11,303 bases of DNA from an uncultured Verrucomicrobiae bacterium. Its GTDB lineage: Bacteria; Verrucomicrobiota; Verrucomicrobiia; Palsa-1439. Numbering within the stretch: position 1 is the stretch's first letter; each line of letters starts with the position of its first letter. Position numbers and translations under genes: made by a program. Below are positions 1-4,850 of this stretch, piece by piece. The notes under the pieces are model-generated. The model had not been told where the DNA came from. It searched no databases and saw only the letters and a list, made by a program, of their open reading frames with translations. The stretch lies in the NCBI GenBank assembly GCA_937927265.1, contig CALBCO010000126.1, positions 1 to 11,303 on the forward strand, in the 5' to 3' direction.

Positions 1-258
1 GCGCACCAAGATTTCAAATGCCGGTTTGCCCGCGAACCCCAACCCGATGCTCGCGAAGGTAATGCCGACTTGGCAGACGGACAGATATTCGTCGAGATGC
101 TGTTGGATGTGCTGCAACATCTTGGCGCGCCGGTCACCATCGTCCACCAACTCCTCGACGCGGGTCGGCCGCACCTTCACACTGGCGAACTCCGCCAGCA
201 CGAAAAACGCGTTCAACATCAGCAACAGCAGTGAAACCAGCAACAGGACGATGAGCAT
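1..258 (-). CDS. CNNM/CorC (HlyC) family membrane protein, N-terminal part only
   Basis: The protein reads leftward and leaves the window at base 1, so only about 86 residues are visible. It starts with a long hydrophobic helix, followed by NAFFVLAEFASVKVR, which is the signature of the first helix of the CNNM (DUF21) transmembrane domain. The later segment QVGITFASIGLGFAGKPAFE matches the conserved second-helix region of that domain. Family members are usually 400-450 residues, with a CNNM membrane domain, paired CBS domains and a CorC/HlyC C-terminal domain. They are linked to Mg2+/Co2+ handling; the substrate here is inferred. Two in-frame ATGs exist, at 267 and 258. I prefer 258 because a promoter candidate (TTGACT, 16 nt, CATTAT) would overlap the ATG at 267 and lies 7 nt before the ATG at 258. 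No Shine-Dalgarno sequence is seen. The gene is divergent from the transporter at 366. Confidence 0.85.
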   Translation of the reverse strand, partial: MLIVLLLVSLLLLMLNAFFVLAEFASVKVRPTRVEELVDDGDRRAKMLQHIQQHLDEYLSVCQVGITFASIGLGFAGKPAFEILVR

Positions 259-265
259 CGCGGCC

Positions 266-293
266 ATAATGACAAATTCAGCCGCTGAGTCAA
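266..293 (-). promoter_or_regulatory. Candidate promoter of the CNNM gene
   Basis: On the minus strand TTGACT (293-288) is followed after 16 nt by CATTAT (271-266), a good -35/-10 pair. Only 7 nt separate the -10 from the ATG at 258, so the transcript would begin at or almost at the start codon. This is pattern matching only. Confidence 0.4.
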
Positions 294-325
294 TGCGGCA
301 CCAGCGCGGAGGTGGCCGGTTTTTG

Positions 326-354
326 TTGACCGGTGGGAGACGAGACAGCAAAAT
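326..354 (+). promoter_or_regulatory. Candidate promoter of the ArsB/NhaD-like transporter
   Basis: TTGACC (326-331) and CAAAAT (349-354) are separated by 17 nt. The -10 ends 11 nt before the ATG at 366. If real, it excludes the GTG at 333, which lies in the spacer, as the start codon. It is divergent from the CNNM promoter, with about 30 bp between the two -35 boxes. Confidence 0.4.
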
Positions 355-365
355 ACCCCAGCAAT

Positions 366-1643
366 ATGGATTCGGCCCTTGTCTCGTTGGTGATTTTCGT
401 GGCGGCGTACGCGCTGTTTGTGGCGTTGCCGAAACAGCGCTCGGTGGTGGCATGTGCCGGGGCTGTGGCCTTGGTGTTGAGCGGCGGGCTGAGCTGGCGC
501 GAAGCGGTGGCGGAGAAGATTCACTGGAACGTCATCGCCCTTTTTTTCGGCACGCTGGTGTTGGCGGAGTTGTTCATGTTGTCGCGGATGCCGGCGGTGT
601 TGGCCGAGTGGTTCGTGGATCGGACGCGGACCGTGCGCGGGGCGATGTTGGCGGTGTGTTTGTTGGCCAGTGTGTTGTCGGCGTTTGTGGAGAACGTGGC
701 GGTGGTACTGCTGGTCGCGCCGGTCGCCCTGAGTCTGGCGGAGAAACTGAAGATCTCGCCGGTCCGGCTGCTGATTTGCATCGCGGTGTGCACCAATTTG
801 CAGGGCACGGCGACGTTGATTGGCGATCCGCCGAGTATGATTCTCGCCGGCTACATGAAAATGACGTTCAACGATTTCTTCGTGTACCACGGGAAACTCG
901 GCATCTTCTTCGCGATCCAAGTCGGCATGGTGGCGTCGCTCGCCGTGGTCGCCTGGCTGTTGCGCCGGCATCGCGAAGCCATTGCGATGATTCCCGTGGA
1001 ACACACCCGGTCGCTGGTGCCGTCGGGATTACTGATCGCATTGGTGCTGGGGCTGTCCACCACGTCCGTGTTCGATCCGGAATTCAGGTGGCTGGCCGGC
1101 ACGATGACCCTGACGCTGGCAGTGGGCGGGCTGCTCTGGTACCGTTTGGGCCCGCGCTGGACGACCACGCGCGAGTTGCTCAAGACCCTGGACTGGGACA
1201 CGACGTTTTTCTTGATGGGGGTGTTTGTGTTGGTGGGGGGGCTGAGCGATGCCGGCTGGTTGGACCGGCTCGCGGCGATCATTGCCCAAACCGTGGGCCG
1301 CAATTTGTTGTGGGCCTACGTGATGATCATTGCCGTGGCGGTGGTGGTGTCGGCCTTTGTGGACAATGTGCCGTTTCTGTTGGCGATGATCCCGGTGGCG
1401 CAGAAGGTGGCTGACCAGGCGGGTGCGCCCGTGCCGCTGTTGTTGTTTGGGCTGTTGATTGGCTCGTGTCTGGGCGGCAACATCACGCCGATTGGCGCGT
1501 CGGCCAACATTATCACGGTTGGCCTGCTCAAGAAACGAGGGTATCTGGTCGGGTTTGGCGAGTTCATGCGGGTTGGCGTGCCGTTCACCATCGCGGCGGT
1601 GGCGGCTGCCAGTGTATTTGTCTGGCGGCTCTGGGCGCCGTAA
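366..1643 (+). CDS. SLC13/ArsB/NhaD-type ion transporter (IT superfamily permease)
   Basis: A 425-residue, strongly hydrophobic inner-membrane protein with about 10-12 helices. It shows the internal two-fold duplication of ion-transporter superfamily permeases (citrate-transporter-like fold). HWNVIALFFGTLVLAEL (53-69) corresponds to DWDTTFFLMGVFVLVGGL (276-293), SAFVENV (105-111) to SAFVDNV (329-335), and the loop NLQGTATLIGDPPSM (144-158) to GGNITPIGASANI (370-382). The two loops with GT/GN and IGxPP or IGASAN normally line the substrate and ion site. The transported ion (Na+/H+ exchange, arsenite, a dicarboxylate or other) cannot be decided from this sequence. The GTG at 333 would add 11 polar residues and lies within the promoter candidate, so I chose the ATG at 366. 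No Shine-Dalgarno sequence is visible. The length is normal and the gene intact. A hairpin follows the stop. Confidence 0.85.
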   Translation: MDSALVSLVIFVAAYALFVALPKQRSVVACAGAVALVLSGGLSWREAVAEKIHWNVIALFFGTLVLAELFMLSRMPAVLAEWFVDRTRTVRGAMLAVCLLASVLSAFVENVAVVLLVAPVALSLAEKLKISPVRLLICIAVCTNLQGTATLIGDPPSMILAGYMKMTFNDFFVYHGKLGIFFAIQVGMVASLAVVAWLLRRHREAIAMIPVEHTRSLVPSGLLIALVLGLSTTSVFDPEFRWLAGTMTLTLAVGGLLWYRLGPRWTTTRELLKTLDWDTTFFLMGVFVLVGGLSDAGWLDRLAAIIAQTVGRNLLWAYVMIIAVAVVVSAFVDNVPFLLAMIPVAQKVADQAGAPVPLLLFGLLIGSCLGGNITPIGASANIITVGLLKKRGYLVGFGEFMRVGVPFTIAAVAAASVFVWRLWAP

Positions 1644-1665
1644 AGGTGAACTGCCCGGTGGGTGT

Positions 1666-1679
1666 CCGCCGAAGGGCGG
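1666..1679 (+). other. Small GC hairpin between transporter and exeA-like gene
   Basis: CCGCC (1666-1670), loop GAAG, GGCGG (1675-1679) forms a 5-bp GC stem with a tetraloop 22 nt after the transporter stop codon. No T-tract follows, so it is at best a weak terminator or an mRNA 3' end stabiliser. Confidence 0.3.
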
Positions 1680-1684
1680 CGCGC

Positions 1685-1714
1685 TTGCGGCCAGCGGCGG
1701 GACCGTGCTACGAT
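1685..1714 (+). promoter_or_regulatory. Candidate promoter of the exeA-gspB-sigma operon
   Basis: TTGCGG (1685-1690), an 18-nt spacer and TACGAT (1709-1714) make a plausible housekeeping promoter. The -10 ends 9 nt before the ATG at 1724, and no Shine-Dalgarno sequence lies between, which again implies a leaderless or near-leaderless mRNA. The same TACGAT hexamer occurs before bioB. Confidence 0.45.
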
Positions 1715-1723
1715 GCCCGCGCG

Positions 1724-2554
1724 ATGTATAAGGAATTTTACGGATTGCGGGAATCGCCGTTCAGCATGACCCCCGACCCGCAATTTTTGTTTTTGAGCGA
1801 GGCGCACCGGGTGGGGCTGGAAGTGTTGCAGCACGGCATCCGCGAACGCAAAGGCTTCATCGTCATCACCGGCGAGGTGGGCGCGGGCAAGACAACGTTG
1901 TGCCGCGCGCTGCTGGACGCGCTCGACTCGCAAACCCGCACGGCGTTGTTGTTGAATCCGACTTTGTCCGACGCGCAGGTGTTGCGGGCGGTGTGCGACG
2001 AGTTCCGGCTGCAGCCGGCGCGGGCGACGCGCAAAGACCTCTACGACACCATCAACGCGTTTCTGTTGCGGGAGCTGGCGGCGAACCACAACGTGGCGCT
2101 GATTATTGACGAGGCGCAGGACTTGAAGCCGGCGGTGCTGGAGCAGATCCGCTTGCTGTCGAATCTGGAAACCGCCAAGGAGAAACTGCTGCAAATTGTC
2201 TTGGTGGGCCAGCCCGAACTGGCGGCGATACTCGACCGGCCGAACCTGCGCCAACTGAAACAGCGTGTCGCGTTGCGGTACCACGTGGCCCCGTTGTCGT
2301 ACAAAGAGATTGGCGAGTATATCGAGCACCGGCTGCGCGTGGCCGGCGGGGACGGCCGGATCGAGTGGACGACGGCGGCGCAGGTGTTGATTTTCAAGTA
2401 TTCGCTCGGGGTGCCGCGGTTGATCAACGTGGTGTGCGACCGCGCGTTGGTGGCCGGGTATCTGGCCGAAACGCGGGTGATTGACGCGCCGTTGGTCGAG
2501 CGGGCCATTGAAGATATCGAGTACAAACCGGTCACGGAGGTGATTCCGTCGTGA
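1724..2554 (+). CDS. ExeA/GspA-like AAA+ ATPase
   Basis: A 276-residue AAA+ ATPase of the ExeA/GspA type. It opens with the family signature YGLRESPFSMTPDPQFLFLS (6-25). The Walker A motif is GEVGAGKT (50-57), the Walker B LIIDEAQ (126-132) and the sensor region VLVGQPEL (159-166), followed by an arginine-rich helical lid. In Aeromonas-type systems ExeA works with ExeB/GspB to insert the secretin through the peptidoglycan. The protein here ends soon after the ATPase module and lacks the C-terminal periplasmic peptidoglycan-binding half of full-length ExeA, so it resembles short orphan ExeA-like ATPases linked to pili, secretion or exopolysaccharide loci. The reading frame is open upstream to 1466, but that part overlaps the transporter; the ATG at 1724 matches the family N-terminus. 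Its stop overlaps the next start (GTGA), implying translational coupling. Confidence 0.9.
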   Translation: MYKEFYGLRESPFSMTPDPQFLFLSEAHRVGLEVLQHGIRERKGFIVITGEVGAGKTTLCRALLDALDSQTRTALLLNPTLSDAQVLRAVCDEFRLQPARATRKDLYDTINAFLLRELAANHNVALIIDEAQDLKPAVLEQIRLLSNLETAKEKLLQIVLVGQPELAAILDRPNLRQLKQRVALRYHVAPLSYKEIGEYIEHRLRVAGGDGRIEWTTAAQVLIFKYSLGVPRLINVVCDRALVAGYLAETRVIDAPLVERAIEDIEYKPVTEVIPS

Positions 2555-3108
2555 GCCTCGTGCACGATGCGCTCCAAAAAGCGGCGCGCGAGAAACAACG
2601 GCGGACCGGTCAAGAAGTGCCGTCCGTGTCGGTGACCAGCCCGCCGCCGGCAGCCGTGCTGCGTCCGGTGGTCCCCGCGCCGGTTGTGCCGCCGGCGCCG
2701 GTGGCGCCCGCGCGGGGGCCGACGCTGTTGTTGGCGGGGGCGGTGGCCAGCGTGGCGGTCGTGGGAATTGTGGCGATTGTCTGGCTCGTCAGTCGCAGTG
2801 GCGGGCCGGTGCCCGCGCCGGCAATCACACCGGTGGCTGTCACGCCGGCGGGCGCACCGGCAGCGGAGCCGGCGGCGCTACCCCGCCCCAAAGAAGAACC
2901 AGCGCCCACGCCACTATCGGCCGACGCCGCGCCGGAGTTCAAGCTCACCGGGATCATGAAGGATCCCGATGGCGCGTTCGCGGCGGTGCTCAATGGCCGC
3001 GTGGTGTATGAAGGTCATTACGTGGACGGGGCGACGGTGAAGCGGATTGAGCGCGACCGGTTAGTCATCGAGGTGCAAGGCCGGGAGAGTACGTTGCGGT
3101 TGTTTTGA
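2551..3108 (+). CDS. GspB-like membrane protein (type II secretion assembly partner)
   Basis: A 185-residue protein. The N-terminus MSLVHDALQKAAREKQRR matches the conserved cytoplasmic start of GspB/ExeB-type proteins. One transmembrane helix lies at about 58-80, between two Pro/Ala-rich linkers (about 31-55 and 86-122). The C-terminal domain (129-185: FKLTGIMKDPDGAFAAVLNG ... VKRIERDRLVIEVQG) is the small beta-rich periplasmic domain of this family, related to the GspC homology region. The likely topology is cytoplasm-in, periplasm-out. Its start is the GTG at 2551, which shares four bases with the stop of the ExeA-like gene; the conserved N-terminus fixes this start. The direct adjacency to an ExeA-like ATPase strongly supports a GspA/GspB-type pair. 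No other secretion gene (secretin, pseudopilin, GspE) is in the window, so the partner machine is unknown. Confidence 0.85.
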   Translation: MSLVHDALQKAAREKQRRTGQEVPSVSVTSPPPAAVLRPVVPAPVVPPAPVAPARGPTLLLAGAVASVAVVGIVAIVWLVSRSGGPVPAPAITPVAVTPAGAPAAEPAALPRPKEEPAPTPLSADAAPEFKLTGIMKDPDGAFAAVLNGRVVYEGHYVDGATVKRIERDRLVIEVQGRESTLRLF

Positions 3109-3118
3109 CGGGGCGGCG

Positions 3119-3703
3119 ATGACTTTTCCCGATGCCGACACCGCATTGATGTTGCGGGTCAAGCAGGGCGACAAAGCAGCCTTTCGCATGTTGGTGGAGC
3201 GGTATCAACAGCCCGTGATCGGGATGATTTATCGAGCGATTGGCGACGCTTGGGAAGCCGAGGATTTGGCGCAACGGGTGTTTGTGCGCGTGTACCAGTC
3301 GGCGCAGCGATACCAACCACGCGCTAAGTTTTCGACCTGGTTGTTCACGATTGTACATAACTTGGTTCGCAATGAATACCGGCGGCGCGGCCGGCACCGC
3401 TTGGAGTCGTTGGAGCACGTGCAGGAGGTTGACGCCGGAGCCGAGCGCGGCGGGTGGCAGCCGGTGGATCAAGCGACGCCCGATCCTTCGACGGCGGCCG
3501 CCGAGCGAGAATTGCAGTACAAGATTCGGGCGGCCATCGAGCAACTGCCGGCCGCACAACGGACGGCGGTCATTTTGTGTCGGTATGAAGGTTGGACATA
3601 TGAGGAAATTGCGGAGGTGCTTGGCTGTTCGGTGGGGGCGGTCAAATCCCTGTTGCACCGGGCCCGTCTCACGCTGAAAAACCAGTTGCGGGGGTATTGT
3701 TAA
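3119..3703 (+). CDS. ECF-type RNA polymerase sigma factor (sigma-70 family)
   Basis: A 194-residue ECF sigma factor with the two usual domains. Region 2 covers about 7-95 (FRMLVERYQQPVIGMIYR, then AEDLAQRVFVRVYQ at 47-60 and FSTWLFTIVHNLVRNEYRRR at 71-90). Region 4 covers about 131-192, with helix-turn-helix WTYEEIAEVLGCSVGAVKSL (159-178) and RARLTL. A hydrophilic linker (about 96-130) joins them. The region 2 core reads DLAQRVF where many relatives have an acidic residue in place of the Arg at 53. The gene starts 10 bp after the GspB-like stop, so it probably shares that transcript, and it is followed by a matching anti-sigma gene. It should direct RNA polymerase to a small stress or envelope regulon; the target promoter is not visible here. 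A weak purine-rich stretch (GGGGCGG) precedes the ATG. Confidence 0.93.
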   Translation: MTFPDADTALMLRVKQGDKAAFRMLVERYQQPVIGMIYRAIGDAWEAEDLAQRVFVRVYQSAQRYQPRAKFSTWLFTIVHNLVRNEYRRRGRHRLESLEHVQEVDAGAERGGWQPVDQATPDPSTAAAERELQYKIRAAIEQLPAAQRTAVILCRYEGWTYEEIAEVLGCSVGAVKSLLHRARLTLKNQLRGYC

Positions 3704-3750
3704 AATATGGGCGCGCAACTTTGGACTTCCACCGGGGTTGAAGGAGATGG

Positions 3751-3756
3751 GAAGGA
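3751..3756 (+). promoter_or_regulatory. Ribosome binding site deciding the GTG start of the anti-sigma gene
   Basis: GAAGGA lies 9 nt before the GTG at 3766. An in-frame stop at 3739-3741 and the absence of any other Met in the protein leave this GTG as the practical start. A stronger AAGGAG (3741-3746) is too far upstream and serves no in-frame start. Confidence 0.55.
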
Positions 3757-3765
3757 TTCAAGGTC

Positions 3766-4176
3766 GTGAATTGCAGAAAAACACAACAATGGTTTGCTGA
3801 GCGATTGGACGGTCGCTTGGATGAGACACGGCAGCGGCTCTGGGAGGCGCATCTGGCCGACTGCGCGGCGTGTCGGCAGGAATGGGCGGATTATACAGCC
3901 GCTTGGGAAACATTGGGCCGCGCGCCGGCCGTCGCGCCCTCGGCCGGCTTTGTGGAACGGACACTGCGCCGTCTTGACGACACTCCCGCGCCGGAACCGG
4001 GGCGGTGGTCCCTTGTCTTGCGCTGGGCCGCACTGGCCGCGGTGGTCACACTGACTGGATGGACGGGCTGGGTGGGCTACCAACGCCTGCAAAACGAGCG
4101 GTTGGCCCGCGTGTATGAAGCAGTCCGTGGCGAAGTGTTGGAAAGCGAAATCGTGGAGTCGCTCAATTACCTCTGA
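3766..4176 (+). CDS. Zinc-finger anti-sigma factor, single transmembrane helix
   Basis: A 136-residue predicted anti-sigma factor of the zinc-associated (ZAS) type. The Zn ligands are Cys3 and H29xxxC33xxC36, with the helical segment WFAERLDGRLDETRQRLWEA between them. One transmembrane helix lies at about 82-104 (LVLRWAALAAVVTLTGWTGW), leaving only about 30 residues on the periplasmic side (QNERLARVYEAVRGEVLESE). It would hold the upstream ECF sigma factor at the membrane until a signal releases it; this role is inferred from family and position. The periplasmic part is too short to be a sensor domain, so sensing may involve the secreted DUF3106-like protein encoded next. There are 62 bp between the sigma stop and this start, with its own ribosome binding site, and 1 bp to the next gene. 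The start codon is GTG. Confidence 0.88.
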   Translation: MNCRKTQQWFAERLDGRLDETRQRLWEAHLADCAACRQEWADYTAAWETLGRAPAVAPSAGFVERTLRRLDDTPAPEPGRWSLVLRWAALAAVVTLTGWTGWVGYQRLQNERLARVYEAVRGEVLESEIVESLNYL

Positions 4177-4177
4177 G

Positions 4178-4711
4178 ATGAAACGGCATTGGATCATCGT
4201 GGTGGCCGGGCTGATTGCCGGCGGGGCTTGTTATGGGGCCGGAGCGGAAGAACAACCAGCCCTATCCAAAACACCGGTGACAAAGACGCCGGAACAACTT
4301 GAAGCCGAACGGGCGCGGCGAATTGAAGCGCAGAACAAGGTCTGGAACGCCATGTCCGTGGAGGAACGCGCCCGGTTGTTGCAACTGCATTCGGACTTGC
4401 AGCAGTTGCCCAAAGAAGAACTCAAGATCATCCGCGAGCGAATCAACCGCTACCTACGGATGAAACCTGAAGAGCGAAAGCAGCTCGAAGAAAACTACGA
4501 ACGCTGGGCAAAAATGTCGCCAGCAGAACGCGAGAAAGCGCGGCAATCCTACTTGCGGTTGCGCTGGGAACATGAGCAACGGTGGCGCAAAGAACATCCC
4601 GGCCAAGAACCGCCACCGTTCCGGTTGAGTAAACCCGCCCCCGCACCGGCCGCCACTACCGAACCGGCAATCAACTCACCTGTCAGTACCGCGCCCGCGG
4701 AAAATCCCTGA
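4178..4711 (+). CDS. Secreted DUF3106-like helical repeat protein
   Basis: A 177-residue protein with a signal peptide (MKRHWIIVVAGLIAGGACYG, likely cut after AGA at about 23; the Cys at 18 has no good lipobox). The mature part is very charged and helical. It carries three copies of a short motif: MSVEERARLL (59-68), MKPEERKQLE (95-104) and MSPAEREKAR (113-122), with Trp residues (W56, W110, W130, W136) between them. This matches DUF3106. A Pro/Ala-rich tail follows (about 144-177). The ATG lies 1 bp after the anti-sigma stop, so translation is probably coupled; an open frame extends upstream to 4115 inside the anti-sigma gene, but that part has no signal peptide at its start. From memory, DUF3106 genes also follow ECF sigma/anti-sigma-like pairs in beta-proteobacteria. 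A role as periplasmic sensor or effector of the pair is an inference. The stop codon lies inside the inverted-repeat element. Confidence 0.8.
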   Translation: MKRHWIIVVAGLIAGGACYGAGAEEQPALSKTPVTKTPEQLEAERARRIEAQNKVWNAMSVEERARLLQLHSDLQQLPKEELKIIRERINRYLRMKPEERKQLEENYERWAKMSPAEREKARQSYLRLRWEHEQRWRKEHPGQEPPPFRLSKPAPAPAATTEPAINSPVSTAPAENP

Positions 4712-4797
4712 GCGTGTTTGGAAATTGATGTTTCCGTGTGATTTGTAGCTGCGGGCAGGCTCGCGACTACGACTGCTATTTTCAAACACGCTCTGGG
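4706..4797. repeat. 92-bp inverted-repeat element with nested hairpins (MITE/REP-like or terminator)
   Basis: The outer arms 4706-4724 and 4779-4797 are inverted copies matching at 17 of 19 positions; the core GAGCGTGTTTG / CAAACACGCTC (4710-4720 and 4783-4793) is perfect. Inside are two more stems: GGAAA/TTTCC (4720-4724 with 4731-4735, 6-nt loop) and an imperfect palindrome at 4745-4770 (GTAG...CTAC, GCG...CGC). The stop codon of the DUF3106-like gene (4709-4711) is inside the left arm. No T-tract follows on either strand, so a classic intrinsic terminator is not supported. It could be a small non-autonomous element or an RNA 3'-end structure ending the operon. Confidence 0.6.
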
Positions 4798-4815
4798 CAG
4801 AGAACAATGGGACTT

Positions 4816-4842
4816 TTGTCCGCACCGGCATTCGCGTATGAT
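4816..4842 (+). promoter_or_regulatory. Candidate promoter of the STT3-like gene
   Basis: TATGAT (4837-4842) ends 8 nt before the ATG at 4851. The best -35 is TTGTCC (4816-4821) with a short 15-nt spacer, or TTTTGT (4814-4819) with 17 nt. The -10 is good and the -35 weak. No Shine-Dalgarno sequence precedes the ATG. Confidence 0.35.
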
Positions 4843-4850
4843 CCGCCATC

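Noticed and set aside
26..1414. 462-residue plus-strand open frame over the CNNM and transporter genes
   Set aside because: It is antisense to the CNNM start and out of frame with the transporter; the translation is Gly/Arg-rich with no domain, typical of a GC-rich shadow.
1466..1723. Upstream extension of the ExeA-like protein by 86 residues
   Set aside because: This part overlaps the end of the transporter in another frame, and the ExeA family N-terminus begins at the Met encoded at 1724.
1316..2329. 337-residue minus-strand open frame opposite the ExeA-like gene
   Set aside because: The opposite strand encodes a clear AAA+ ATPase with Walker motifs; this frame is Arg/Gln-rich and unlike any family I know.
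4710..4793. Classical Rho-independent terminator after the DUF3106-like gene
   Set aside because: The outer stem is perfect over 11 bp but encloses over 60 nt and is not followed by a T-tract, so I list it as an inverted-repeat element instead.
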